From: DASUAS01 sp963809795
Lineage (GTDB): Bacteria; Actinomycetota; Acidimicrobiia; IMCC26256; DASPTH01
Direction: 5' to 3'
NCBI GenBank assembly: GCA_963809795.1
Contig: CAWELN010000005.1
Location: 62,001 to 126,000 of the forward strand
Length of the DNA: 64,000 nt
This document shows positions 9,864-19,477 of the stretch, piece after piece. A program made the translations under genes and the position numbers. How positions within the stretch are numbered: the stretch's first letter is position 1; each line of letters begins with the position of its first letter. The notes below the pieces were generated by a model that saw nothing but the letters and a program-made list of their open reading frames with translations, ran no database searches and was not told the origin of the DNA.

Positions 9864-11789
9864 GGGCGGCCTCGCTCTGGTCGTCGGAGCTCGCGACGAC
9901 GATCGACGCCGCGGCGGCCTGGGCCGCGCGCTTGTCGCGCCGTCGTTGCAGCGGCGTGTTCCCCCCGAAGATGCCGTTCGGATTCCGGCCGATGCCGATC
10001 GCCGCGAGCCCGGTTCCCAGGTACAACAGGTCCCGCAACGCCGGGAAGTGCGACTGGATCACCGGGAAGAAGGCGAAGAGCAATCCCGCGACGAGCATGC
10101 CCGTCATCGTGCGGATGCCCCACACAACTGCGAGCAGCACCAACGTCAGGCTCAACAGGAGTTGGAAGTCGGGCTCGCCGACCAGACCCTGCTGTTGCCC
10201 GTAGAGCGCGCCTCCAAGACCGGCCAAGCCGGCCGAAATGGCGAACACCGTCAACTTCGTGGCCGTGAGGTTCATCCCGACCGTGGCCGATGCGGCCGGA
10301 CTGTCGGCCAGGGCCCGAAGACGGCGTCCGTAGCGGCCGCGCCGGAGCGCGAGCAGGCCGATCGCCACGAGGGCGAAGATCACGGTCAGGAACACGAAGA
10401 ACGTCTGGTCGCTGTCAAGCGAGATACCGGGTAGCTGCACCCGCCCGACATCGAGCGACCCGCTGATGCCGAACGTGTGCTCGTTCAAGAAGAACCCGGT
10501 ATCCATGGCCTGCGCGAACGCGAGGGTCGCCAGCGCCAGGTAGAGCCCGCGCAGGCGCAGCGCGGGGAGCGCGATGATCGCCCCGACCGCGGCGGCCAGC
10601 CCCACGGCTGCGAGCACGCCCCACCACGATGCGCCGTTCGCCACCTGTCCCATCGCGAACGCCCCGAGACCGGCGAAGGTCATCTGGCAGAGCGAGACCT
10701 GACCTCCGTATCCAATCAGCAACACGAGTGACAGCATGATGACGCCGAGCACGACGCCGTGCGACGCGGTCTGGAGGTTCGACTTGGACAGGGTCGGGCC
10801 GATCAGGAGCGCGAGCCCCACGAGCACGCCCCCGCGATCAGCGATTCCCAGAGGCCCACGACGCGCGGTGCCCGCGGGGACACCGTGCGGCCGGCGATCC
10901 GGCGCTCGGGCAGGAGGATGAGCACGATGAAGAGAAACACCATCGGGACGGTCGGCTTGACCTGGCTCAGGAAGGCGCCCACCGGCAGGTACCCGACGAG
11001 GTACGCCTCCGTGAGCCCGAGTGCGATGCCGCCGATGAAGGTGAGCGGCAGGTTCCGCAATCGGCCGACCATCGCCGCGGCGAAGCCGTTGATCACGAGC
11101 AGCGTCAGCGTCGTGGCGTCCAGGGGCGACACGATCGCGGCGAGCAGCACGCCGGCCAGGGCGGCGAGCATCGAGCCGATCGCCCATCCGAGCTGACCGA
11201 ACCGCTCGGGCGAAGCCCCGGCGAGGGCGGTCAGCTCGGGATTGTCCACCACTGCTCGCAGGGCGGTGCCGGTGCGGGTCCGGTAGAGGAAGAGCCGCAG
11301 GACGATCGCCACCGCCGCGGCGGCGGCGACGACCACGAGCTGGTGCTCGGTGACGACCACACCGAAGATCGTCACCGAGGCTCCGCGGAAGAACGGGTAG
11401 ATGATGCGGGGCTTCGTCGGGTCCCACAGCACGACCGCGAGCCCCAGCAACAGCAGGAGGAGACCGAGCGTCACGGTGAGCGTGACGTCGAGCGAGGCGC
11501 CGCGGAGCGGGCGCATGAGCACCCACTCGACGGCTGCCCCGAACAGGGGCGCCATGACGAAGATCACCACGAGTGCAGCCACGGGTTGCGACAGGTGGAA
11601 CGAGAGGGGCCCGATTGCGTCGGCCGACGACAGCTGCCAATACGCGAACGCCGAGACCATGCCGACCGCCCCGTGCGCGAAGTTGAAGATGCCGGTTGTC
11701 GTATAGGTCACGACAAGGCCGGCGGCCGTGATCGCGTAGATGCAACCCGCGACGATCCCCACCACGGTGTACGCCAGGAACTGATTCAT
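9850..11789 (-). CDS. Fused LivH-LivM ABC transporter permease (one frameshift)
   Basis: Both permeases of a LivHMGFK-type importer in one reading unit of about 646 residues. The LivH half (from MNQFLAYTVVGIVAGCIYAI) has the family helices, FNFAHGAVGM and VVDNPELTALAG. After residue about 315 the frame shifts at a GGGGG run near 10829, and the LivM half continues without a gap (GVLVGLALLIGPTLS, GYGGQVSLCQMTFAGLGAF, GIRTMTGMLVAG, LRDLLYLGTGLAAIGI). Fused LivHM permeases are familiar from actinobacteria, and the G-run suggests a sequence error rather than two genes. About 16-18 membrane helices. The C-terminal tail is charged (LQRRRDKRAAQ). Confidence 0.88.
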
Positions 11790-11868
11790 CCGCGGCGGTC
11801 ACGCTCCTTGTCGAAGGTTTGGCGGGACGCGACGCGTCGTCGCGCCCCACCCGGGCGTCGCGGTTCTT

Positions 11869-13122
11869 CTACGACTTCGCGTAGTAGTAGCCCGTCGGCT
11901 TGCACGTGTAGCCCTTGCTCTTCGGGAGGACCCGCACGAACTTCCCGTTGTCCACCTTGAGCAGCATCCAGCACGCGGGCGGCTTCTTGTTGCCGACGTC
12001 TGCGGGCGCAACCATCCCGTTGTCGTCGAAGCTGTGGATATTCTTCAGCGCGGCGATCAGCCCTGCCCGCGTCGGGTTCTGCCCGGCCGCCTTGAGCGCA
12101 TCGACGAACAGCGCCGCCGATGCCCAGCTGTACATCGCGAACAGGTCGGGCGTCACGTCCGAGTGCGTCTTCTTCATCCACGTCTGGAAGAGCTTCACCT
12201 CGGGAACGTTCTTCGCGTCCTCGCCGAGGAACATCGCGAACGGCTGGTCGGTCAGGACCCCGTTCGCCGCCGTCGGATCGGGGATGAGCTTGAAGAACGA
12301 TGCGTCGTACTCGCTGTTGGTGATGACGACCTGCGGGTGGAAGTTTTGCTGCGCGGCTTCGGACAGCATCTTGGCGATGAACGAGGCGTTCTGGTTCCGC
12401 AGGTCCCAGAACTGCACGCCGAGGTTCTTCATCCGGATGATGTCGGTGGTCCAGTCCGTCTCGGTGGGTGCGACCGCGCGCTCGTAGAGGATCTTGTAGC
12501 CGAGCGATTGCTCAGCGGCCTTCTGGTTGTCCCAGGTCGTCGGCGAGGTGCTCGCGAACAGGCTGCCGACCTTCTTCACCGCATCGGGGTACTTCTGCTT
12601 GTAGTACTGGTACGGTCCCGTTCGGAAGCCGGGAGGCGCCGGCTGCGGGCTGAACCCGTTCGCTTCCTTGTTCGCGTCGTCCGACAGTAGATAGTGGACG
12701 TCTGCCACGTTCGGGTTCTGCGCGAAGACCTTCGCCCCGCAGTTGTCGAAGACGGCGAAGGATCCGACAAAGGCGAAGACGGATCCGACCAGATCCTCGG
12801 TCTGGGTCTGGTTCTGATTGCAGTTCAGGGCGTCATCCGCGCTCTTCATCACGAGCTTGCGCTTGTTCACGCCGCCGAGCGAATTGATGTACTTGAAGTA
12901 CGCGTCGGTGCCGGCCTGCGATCCCTTGAACAAGCCGGGGATCGGCCCGGTCAACGTCACGACGTTCCCGAGCGTGATCTGCGTCGGCGTGATGCCGACG
13001 TCAGACGCGGTGTTCGTCTGACGCCGGACGGCGGCATCCGCACCCATCTGCGCGCTCAGCCCTACGACCAGCGCAACCACGACGGACGTCGCCGCTAGAC
13101 GCCGGAACCTGATCCTTCTCAT
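11869..13122 (-). CDS. ABC transporter substrate-binding protein, LivK-like
   Basis: 417 residues, first gene of the transporter operon with the fused permease 79 nt downstream. Start ATG at 13122 behind a GGGGGGAAGAAG purine tract. Residues 1-31 form a signal peptide with a basic start (MRRIRFRRLAATS) ending DAAV. The mature part begins GITPTQITLGNVVTLTGPIPG, typical of Peripla_BP_6 proteins, and ends with the cysteine-bearing domain PPACWMLLKVDNGKFVRV. The ligand cannot be read from sequence; relatives bind branched-chain amino acids, amides or aromatic acids. Confidence 0.9.
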   Translation of the reverse strand: MRRIRFRRLAATSVVVALVVGLSAQMGADAAVRRQTNTASDVGITPTQITLGNVVTLTGPIPGLFKGSQAGTDAYFKYINSLGGVNKRKLVMKSADDALNCNQNQTQTEDLVGSVFAFVGSFAVFDNCGAKVFAQNPNVADVHYLLSDDANKEANGFSPQPAPPGFRTGPYQYYKQKYPDAVKKVGSLFASTSPTTWDNQKAAEQSLGYKILYERAVAPTETDWTTDIIRMKNLGVQFWDLRNQNASFIAKMLSEAAQQNFHPQVVITNSEYDASFFKLIPDPTAANGVLTDQPFAMFLGEDAKNVPEVKLFQTWMKKTHSDVTPDLFAMYSWASAALFVDALKAAGQNPTRAGLIAALKNIHSFDDNGMVAPADVGNKKPPACWMLLKVDNGKFVRVLPKSKGYTCKPTGYYYAKS

Positions 13123-13450
13123 CTTCTTCCCCCCGTTTTCGCTTCGTCCCAGCGTCCCGTTCTGAGTCCGTTCCCTCCGCGTCGCGTACTCGATGGGCCT
13201 CGGCACGTGCCTCATCGCCTGAGACTCCGTCCGAGAGCCCGCAACGACGGTAATACGCGAACGACATGCGCGAAAGCGCGCCATCGCGGACGCTGCCCGC
13301 AGCGTCAGCCGCTCAGGACCTCGCCGGACCCGAAAGAGAGCGATGTGATGCCGCGTGACTGATGCGGCAGGCTGCTCGGTAGAAGTCGAGGATGCCAGCG
13401 GTAGGCATCGTTCGGATTTCACGGAGCGGGTACGCTGGCGACTCCGCCGT
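13123..13450. promoter_or_regulatory. Divergent intergenic region
   Basis: 328 bp between the minus-strand transporter operon and the plus-strand amidohydrolase, so it must hold two outward promoters. A small hairpin GCGCG-AAAG-CGCGC lies at 13268-13281. I see no convincing -35/-10 pair, long palindrome or ORF of its own. Confidence 0.4.
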
Positions 13451-14725
13451 ATGTCCGACCCACTCGTGATCGTCTCCGCGGACTGCCACATCGGGCCCCG
13501 CCTCGTCGAGGACCTTCGGGCCTTTTGCCCGCCCAGGCTGCTCACCGACTTCGACGCATACGCCGCGAGCGGCAGTCGTTCGCGCGGCCGCTATGTGGAG
13601 GAGGACGCGGTCCCCACGCCTCGGGAGGAGAGCATGTCGCCGTGGCGCAACCGTGCGACCGCAGGGCATCACGACCCCGTCGCCCGCAGGCGCGACCTCG
13701 ACTTCGAGGGTGTCGCCGCCGAGGTGATCTTCCACGGAAGCCAGAATGACGAGCCGGTCCCGTTCCAGACGTCGATGCTCGGACCGCCCGACGACGCGGA
13801 CCTCGCGCGCGAAGGCGTCCGGATCTACAACCGCTGGCTCGCGGCCGTCTGCTCCGACGCGCCCGACCGCCACGTCGGGCTCGCGCAGCTCCCGATCTGG
13901 GACGTCGACGCGTCGGTCGAGGAGCTGCGCTGGGCGCATGCCGCCGGGCTGAAGGGTGTGAACTTCCCCGCACCGAGGCCGTGGGTCCGCGCCTACAACG
14001 ACCGTGTGTGGGAGCCGTTCTGGGCCGCGGCCGCCGAGACAAGGATGCCGCTCTCCACACACTCGGGCGGCGGCGACGCCGGTGTGCAGACCGGGCCCGA
14101 GCTCGTGGCGCTCGTGTCGATCGAGAGCGGCGGCTGGTTCAGCCGGCGGGCCGCGCACCTCCTCGTGTTTGCCGGCGTGTTCGAGCGCCACCCCGACCTC
14201 GAGCTCGTGCTGACGGAGCAGCCCGGTATCTGGTGGCCGGGGCTGTGCAACGAGCTCGACTCGGTGCACATCTCGATGACGTCGAGCAACGAGGCGCTCC
14301 GTGCCCAGGTGCCGCGCCGCCCGAGCGAGTACCTGCACCGCAACGTGTACATCGGCGGGAGCTTCCTCTCCCGCGCCGAGGCCGAGGCTGCGGTGGAGGG
14401 TGGCTACGCAGACCGGATCATGTGGGGCTCCGACTACCCGCACATGGAGAGCACCTTCCAGTACCCGGGCACCGACGACTTCACCGGTGCGACGTCGTAC
14501 GGGAGGCTCGCGCTCCGCTTCACGTTCGCGAGGCTCGAGGAGGGGCCGGTCCGCACGATGCTGGGGGAGACCGCGGCGGCCGTGTACGGCCTCGACCTCG
14601 GCGCGCTCGCGCGCGTCGCCGCCGTCATCGGAGCCCCGACGTTCGAGGATGTGAGCGAACCACTCGAAGCCGTCCCCGCCGGCGCGAGCGCATTCGCCTT
14701 CAGGACCTTCGGCCCCTGGGCGTGA
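13451..14725 (+). CDS. Amidohydrolase (metal-dependent hydrolase, amidohydro-rel family 2)
   Basis: 424 residues. Starts MSDPLVIVSADCHIGPR, the ADxH metal-binding start of amidohydrolase family 2 (decarboxylase-like TIM barrels); further ligands appear in PLSTHSGGGDAG and MWGSDYPHMEST. The internal segment VNFPAPRPWVRAYNDRVWEPFW is typical of the uncharacterised actinobacterial clade found beside acyl-CoA degradation genes. It probably hydrolyses or decarboxylates an aromatic or cyclic intermediate; substrate unknown. The inner ATG at 13451 was chosen because upstream codons give no family sequence. A second member of the family is at 59568-60758. Confidence 0.85.
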   Translation: MSDPLVIVSADCHIGPRLVEDLRAFCPPRLLTDFDAYAASGSRSRGRYVEEDAVPTPREESMSPWRNRATAGHHDPVARRRDLDFEGVAAEVIFHGSQNDEPVPFQTSMLGPPDDADLAREGVRIYNRWLAAVCSDAPDRHVGLAQLPIWDVDASVEELRWAHAAGLKGVNFPAPRPWVRAYNDRVWEPFWAAAAETRMPLSTHSGGGDAGVQTGPELVALVSIESGGWFSRRAAHLLVFAGVFERHPDLELVLTEQPGIWWPGLCNELDSVHISMTSSNEALRAQVPRRPSEYLHRNVYIGGSFLSRAEAEAAVEGGYADRIMWGSDYPHMESTFQYPGTDDFTGATSYGRLALRFTFARLEEGPVRTMLGETAAAVYGLDLGALARVAAVIGAPTFEDVSEPLEAVPAGASAFAFRTFGPWA

Positions 14726-14769
14726 CGCCTGGGGTCATGCGGGGGCTCGAACGAGGCGACGACCTTGGC

Positions 14770-16140
14770 TCACCCCAGCAGGTCGTTGAACTCCCGGCCG
14801 CCACCGAGCGCGGTCTTCCCGGCGAAGTCGTCGAGCCACTGGTGGAACGCGTCGCCGCCGGCGCGATCGGCGAGCCCGCGCGGGATGGCGGGGAACGCGT
14901 AGTCGTCGGCCGGGAGGGGCGGGTGGTCGTCGGCCGGCTTGCGCGCCAGCGCGGCCGCCACGACCGGCTCCAGGCGCGTCGCCTTCTCGCGCTGGCGGCG
15001 CTCGTCGCGCTCCATGAATTCCGGCAGCACCTTCGTGCCGAAGAGCTCGAGGCTCTCCATGATGTGCTCGTGGCGGTTCTTCCCCGCCTGGCTGCAGAAG
15101 ATCACCTGGTCGACGCCGCAGTCCTCGTACCGTCGCAGGTAGTCACGGATCTGGTCGGGGGTGCCGATCGCGCCTCGCAGCCCGAAGAACCCGCCCTCCT
15201 GCACGATCTGCGCGCCGAGGCGATCGCCGTCGCGCGCCGCGGCTTCGACCGCTTCCGGCGCGTAGCCCCGCTCACCGCGCTGCGCGCGGTACTCCGACCA
15301 GACGTCGGTGCGCCCGGGGCGGTGACGACCGAACACGTAGTAGTGGGCGAGCGAGTACCCGAAGAAGTTCGCGCCCTCGAGCCCGCGCCGCAGGGCTTCC
15401 TGCTCGTCGTCGTGGCACATGAAGGTGGTGACGCACGCGACGTTGGGGTTGACCGCGTCACCGATGGGAACGCACTCGGTGGCGAGCGTCTGGTGGTAGT
15501 CGGCCATCCAGTGGCGGGCGTCCTCGGGGTCGATGAACGCGAACGCCAGCGCACCGATCCCTTTCTGCGCCGCGAGGTGGATGGTGTCGCGGCGGCTGCA
15601 CGCCACCCACACCGGTGGGTGCGGCTTCTGCACCGGCTTCGGGACGACGTTGCGCGGTGGCATGGTGACGTACTGCCCGGCGTGACCGGTGAACGGCGTC
15701 TCGGTGAGGCAGCGGAGCGCGACCCGCAGCCCCTCCTCCCACATCGCCCGCTTGTCGAGCGGGTCGATGAGGAACCCGCCGAGCTCGGCCTCCGACGAGG
15801 ACTCCCCCGAGCCGAAGTCGGCGCGGCCGTTCGACACCAGGTCGAGCATCGCCACCCGCTCCGCCACCCGCGCCGGGTGGTTGAACGGCGGCGGTGTCTG
15901 CACGATGCCGTGGCCGAGGCGGATGCGCTGGGTGCGCTGCGAGACGGCGGCGAGGAACACCTCGGGCGCGCTGGAGTGGCTGTACTCCTCGAGGAAGTGG
16001 TGCTCCACCTCCCACACGTAGTCGATGCCGAGCTGGTCGGCGAGCTCGCACTGCTCGAGCGCGTGCTGGATCAGCGTGTGCTCGGAGTCTTCCTCCCACG
16101 GGCGTGGGAGCTGGTGCTCGTAGAAGATCCCGAACTTCAC
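14770..16140 (-). CDS. LLM-class flavin-dependent oxidoreductase (luciferase-like)
   Basis: 456 residues, bacterial luciferase-like monooxygenase fold. Landmarks: VKFGIFYEHQLPRPW start, YVWEVEHHFLEEYSHSSAPEVFLAA, LGHGIVQTPPPFNHP, GRADFGSGESSSE, PVWVACSRRDTIHLAA, and the C-terminal TPDQIRDYLRRYEDCGVDQVIFCSQAG. It is likely FMN- or F420-dependent, acting on a carbonyl or hydrocarbon substrate. Start GTG at 16140 overlaps the DUF1385 stop by GTGA, so it is an added passenger on the rho-rpmE-DUF1385 operon. Confidence 0.9.
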   Translation of the reverse strand: MKFGIFYEHQLPRPWEEDSEHTLIQHALEQCELADQLGIDYVWEVEHHFLEEYSHSSAPEVFLAAVSQRTQRIRLGHGIVQTPPPFNHPARVAERVAMLDLVSNGRADFGSGESSSEAELGGFLIDPLDKRAMWEEGLRVALRCLTETPFTGHAGQYVTMPPRNVVPKPVQKPHPPVWVACSRRDTIHLAAQKGIGALAFAFIDPEDARHWMADYHQTLATECVPIGDAVNPNVACVTTFMCHDDEQEALRRGLEGANFFGYSLAHYYVFGRHRPGRTDVWSEYRAQRGERGYAPEAVEAAARDGDRLGAQIVQEGGFFGLRGAIGTPDQIRDYLRRYEDCGVDQVIFCSQAGKNRHEHIMESLELFGTKVLPEFMERDERRQREKATRLEPVVAAALARKPADDHPPLPADDYAFPAIPRGLADRAGGDAFHQWLDDFAGKTALGGGREFNDLLG

Positions 16141-17087
16141 GCCGGGCCGAGCGCCGGGCGCACGCCTGCACTGCGCAGGCGCTGCGGCCGGGACTCGACC
16201 TCGGCCAGCTGCTCGGCGGTGAGCACCGCCCGCAGCGACGCCACCGCCACCTCGACCTGGTCGAGCGACGGCTGGCGGGTGGTGAGCCGCTGGAGCCACA
16301 GGCCCGGCTTCATCAGCACGCGCACCCAGGCCCAGTCCATGTGCTTGGCCGCGAAGCGGATCACCTCGTAGCTCACGCCGGCGATGATCGGCAGCAGCAC
16401 GATCCGGGACAGGATGAGCAGCGCCCAGCCGGGACGGCCCACGAACGAGTACACGACGATGGTGATCACCATCACCGTGAGCAGGAAGTTGGTGCCACAA
16501 CGCACGTGCGACGTGTCGAACCGCTGCGCCGACTCGGCCGTGAGCTCGACGTCGTTCTCGTAGGCGGCGATCGCCTTGTGCTCGGCGCCGTGGTACTGGA
16601 AGACGCGCTTGATGTCCTTCATCTGGCCGATGAGCAGGAGATAGCCGAGGAAGATCCCGAGGCGCAGCGCGCCTTCGGCGACGTGGAACCAGAAGCCGTC
16701 GAGGCCGAGGACGTCACCGAGGCCGTTGGCGGCGACGGCGGGCAGGACGATGAAGATGGCGGTGAAGAACGTGAGCGCGACCCCGATCGTCCACCCCATC
16801 GCCTTGGGGGAGATCTGCTCCTCCTCGGGGATCTGGCGGTTGGCCGACCAGGTGAGCGCCTTCATGCCCAGCGCCAGCGACTCGGCGAGCGCCATGACGC
16901 CGCGCACCAGCGGGATCTTCGCCCACTTGTCCGCCCAGGTGGGCGTCTCGTGGGTCTCGATCTCGATCTCGCCCTCGGGCGTGCGCACCGCGATGGCCCA
17001 GGTCGACGCCCCGCGCATCATCACGCCTTCGACGACCGCTTGGCCGCCCATGTAGCGCGGGCTCGACGAGGGTGCCTCCGAGCTCAT
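16137..17087 (-). CDS. DUF1385 family membrane protein (YqhQ-like)
   Basis: 316 residues. Family signatures YMGGQAVVEGVMMRG at the start, FQYHGAEHKAIAAYE in the middle and HVRCGTNFLL, with about five membrane helices. Function is unknown; the gene often lies between rpmE and prfA in Gram-positive genomes and does so in origin here. It starts 12 nt after the rpmE stop and ends in a 4-nt overlap with the LLM oxidoreductase gene. Confidence 0.92.
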   Translation of the reverse strand: MSSEAPSSSPRYMGGQAVVEGVMMRGASTWAIAVRTPEGEIEIETHETPTWADKWAKIPLVRGVMALAESLALGMKALTWSANRQIPEEEQISPKAMGWTIGVALTFFTAIFIVLPAVAANGLGDVLGLDGFWFHVAEGALRLGIFLGYLLLIGQMKDIKRVFQYHGAEHKAIAAYENDVELTAESAQRFDTSHVRCGTNFLLTVMVITIVVYSFVGRPGWALLILSRIVLLPIIAGVSYEVIRFAAKHMDWAWVRVLMKPGLWLQRLTTRQPSLDQVEVAVASLRAVLTAEQLAEVESRPQRLRSAGVRPALGPA

Positions 17088-17099
17088 CGCCGGTGCGTC

Positions 17100-17324
17100 C
17101 TACTTCGCCTTGGCGCCGGCGGCCTGTGACTTCTGCATCCGGCGGTTGAAGCGCTCGACCCGGCCACCGGTGTCGACCAGCTTCTGCTTGCCGGTGTAGA
17201 AGGGGTGGCACTCCGAGCAGAGCTCGACGCGCAGCGAGGGGACGGTCGAGCGGGTGGTGAACTCGTTCCCGCAGGAGCAGTGCACCTGGCACTCGACGTA
17301 GTCGGGGTGGATTCCGGTCTTCAT
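17100..17324 (-). CDS. rpmE: 50S ribosomal protein L31
   Basis: 74 residues, zinc-binding (C+) type: cysteines in CQVHCSCGNEF and ELCSECHPFYTGKQ, followed by the conserved TGGRVERFNRR. Normal length. Located just after rho on the same strand, its standard actinobacterial position. The 111-bp rho-rpmE spacer contains no ORF. Confidence 0.98.
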   Translation of the reverse strand: MKTGIHPDYVECQVHCSCGNEFTTRSTVPSLRVELCSECHPFYTGKQKLVDTGGRVERFNRRMQKSQAAGAKAK

Positions 17325-17435
17325 GATCCGTCCAGTCTAGAGGAACGTTGGCGCGCGAGTTTCACGCCCAGTGGTGGTCTCAACCCCGGCGCACCGCCAT
17401 TCATGCCCGGAGGGACCGCACCTTGCGGGAGCGGG

Positions 17436-19268
17436 TCAGTTGCCGGGCGTCTTGCCGATCTCGCTCAGGAACACGTCGTTGTCGCGGGTGGTGCGGATCT
17501 TGTCGATGAGGAGCTCGAGGCCCTTGCCCTCCTCGAGCGCGTTCAGCACCCGGCGCAGCTTCCAGACCTGCTGGAGCTGCTGACGGTCGAAGAGCAGCTC
17601 CTCGTGGCGGGTGCTCGACGCCTCGACGTCGATGGAGGGGTAGATCCGCCGCTCGGCCAGCCGCCGGTCGAGCCGCAGCTCCATGTTGCCGGTGCCCTTG
17701 AACTCCTCGAAGATGACCTCGTCCATCCGGCTGCCGGTCTCGATCAGCGCGGTGGCGATGATCGTGAGCGATCCGCCCTCCTCCACGTTGCGCGCCGCCC
17801 CGAAGAACTTCTTCGGCGGGTACAGCGCGGTGGAGTCGACCCCGCCCGACATGATCCGGCCCGACGTGGGCGCCGAGAGGTTGTAGGCCCGGGCCAGGCG
17901 GGTGATGCCGTCGAGCACGATCACGACGTCCTTGCCCATCTCCACCAGGCGCTTGGCCCGCTCGATGGCGAGCTCCGCGACCTGGGTGTGCTCGTCGGCG
18001 GGGCGGTCGAACGTGCTGGCCACCACCTCGCCGTTGAGCACGTGGCGCTTCATGTCGGTGACCTCTTCCGGTCGCTCGTCGACGAGCAGGACCATGAGGT
18101 GCACCTCGGGGTTGTTGCGTTCGATCGCGTAGACGAGCTGCTTGAGGATCGTCGTCTTGCCCGCCTTCGGCGGCGACACGATCATCCCCCGCTGACCCTT
18201 GCCGATCGGCGAGATGAGGTCGACGATGCGGCCGGTGATCTCCTGCGGGTCGGACGGCAGCTCGAGCTTGAGCTTCGAGTCCGGGAACAGCGGCGTGAGG
18301 TCCTCGAACCGCGGTCGGACGCGGGCGTCCTCGGGCGTGAGGCCGCTGATGTCGTCGACGCGGAGGAGCGCGGGGTACTTCTCGTTGCTCGCCTGGGGGC
18401 GCGACGTGCCGGTGACGAAGTCGCCCTTGCGCAGCGCGAACCGTCGCACCTGCGACGCCGACACGTACACGTCCTTCTGCGCGGGCAGGTAGCCGCCACC
18501 GCGCAGGAAGCCGTAGCCCTCGGGGCGGAGGTCGAGCAGGCCCTCGACCGGGATCGGATCGCCCTGGAACTCGGTGGCGCGGGCGTCGCCGCCCTGCTGC
18601 TCCTGGCCGCCGCGACCGCGGCGACGGCGCCGGCCCCGGCGGTTGCCCTCGCCGAACGACTGCCGCTCGTCCTCGACGTCGACACCGTCGCTGCGACCGT
18701 CGTCGTCACGCTCGTCGGGCGCGCCGTCGTGCGCGGCGGTCGCCTCGGGCGCGGCTGCCGCGGCGGGCGCGCGCGGCGGCTCGGGCTCGTCGGCGGGCTC
18801 GTCGGCGGGTGCGGTGCGGGCCGCGACCGAGGCGTCTTCCGTGGTCGAAGCCTCCGCGGTCGACGCCTCCCGGGTCGAGTCCGTGGTGGTCGAAGCGTCG
18901 GTGGTGGAGTCGGTGGTGGTCGACGTGCTCGACCGCCGGGTCCGGGGGCGCGGCATCGGCGCGTCGTCGCCGTCACCGGCGTCGGCGCCCAGCGCGTCCT
19001 CCTCCGCCGCCAGCGCCGCGATCGGGTCGTCGGCCTGGACCTGCGAGGCGCGGGCCGAGCGCACGCGGCGCGTCGCGGGCTTCTCGGCCGCGCCGTTCGC
19101 GTCGCCGGCGTCGTTCCCACCGTTGGCGGCGTTGAGGATGGCATCGATCAGGTCGGCCTTGCGCATGCGCGTCGCGGCCTTCACCCCGATGGCACCGGCG
19201 ATCGTGTGGAGCTCGTCGCGGTCCTTGCCGGCGAGCACCGACCGATCGATCTGTTGCTCCGGGCTCAT
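17436..19268 (-). CDS. rho: Transcription termination factor Rho
   Basis: 610-residue RNA helicase that ends transcripts at rut sites. The N-terminal Rho_N helix bundle (AGKDRDELHTIAGAIGVKAATRMRKADLIDAIL) is followed by a long low-complexity insertion (about 60-205) rich in Ser/Thr/Asp/Glu then Arg/Gly (RRGRRRRRGRGGQ), typical of actinobacterial Rho. Then come the RNA-binding cold-shock domain (GYGFLRGGGYLP), Walker A PPKAGKTT (about 373), Walker B VVIVLDGITRLARAYN, the Q-loop and R-loop (STALYPPKKFFGAARN). The 209-bp leader up to 19477 has no ORF. Confidence 0.98.
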   Translation of the reverse strand: MSPEQQIDRSVLAGKDRDELHTIAGAIGVKAATRMRKADLIDAILNAANGGNDAGDANGAAEKPATRRVRSARASQVQADDPIAALAAEEDALGADAGDGDDAPMPRPRTRRSSTSTTTDSTTDASTTTDSTREASTAEASTTEDASVAARTAPADEPADEPEPPRAPAAAAAPEATAAHDGAPDERDDDGRSDGVDVEDERQSFGEGNRRGRRRRRGRGGQEQQGGDARATEFQGDPIPVEGLLDLRPEGYGFLRGGGYLPAQKDVYVSASQVRRFALRKGDFVTGTSRPQASNEKYPALLRVDDISGLTPEDARVRPRFEDLTPLFPDSKLKLELPSDPQEITGRIVDLISPIGKGQRGMIVSPPKAGKTTILKQLVYAIERNNPEVHLMVLLVDERPEEVTDMKRHVLNGEVVASTFDRPADEHTQVAELAIERAKRLVEMGKDVVIVLDGITRLARAYNLSAPTSGRIMSGGVDSTALYPPKKFFGAARNVEEGGSLTIIATALIETGSRMDEVIFEEFKGTGNMELRLDRRLAERRIYPSIDVEASSTRHEELLFDRQQLQQVWKLRRVLNALEEGKGLELLIDKIRTTRDNDVFLSEIGKTPGN

Positions 19269-19477
19269 TCGCTCTCTCCCTCGACCCGACGGGCGACGGC
19301 GCGATCACGCCGCGACGTTCGACGGGCACGGTTGTCAGACCTCGACAGATCGGGGCTCCTGCCGGGGTTACGCGGAACACCTGAAACCGGGATCGTCACC
19401 CGGGGATGGGCGAAGAATCGACCGGCGGCGCCGACAACTGTACCGCCCGGGGATGGCCCGGGCAAGCATCGGGCGGG

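Noticed and set aside
10820..10835. Programmed ribosomal frameshift at the G-run joining LivH and LivM
   Set aside because: No slippery heptamer plus pseudoknot was evident, and several similar indels occur in unrelated genes including argS.
13123..13450. Riboswitch or attenuator upstream of the Liv receptor gene
   Set aside because: Only one 5-bp hairpin was seen and no known riboswitch core.
19060..19110. Low-complexity Ser/Thr/Asp and Arg/Gly insertion in Rho as foreign sequence
   Set aside because: Such insertions are normal in actinobacterial Rho proteins.
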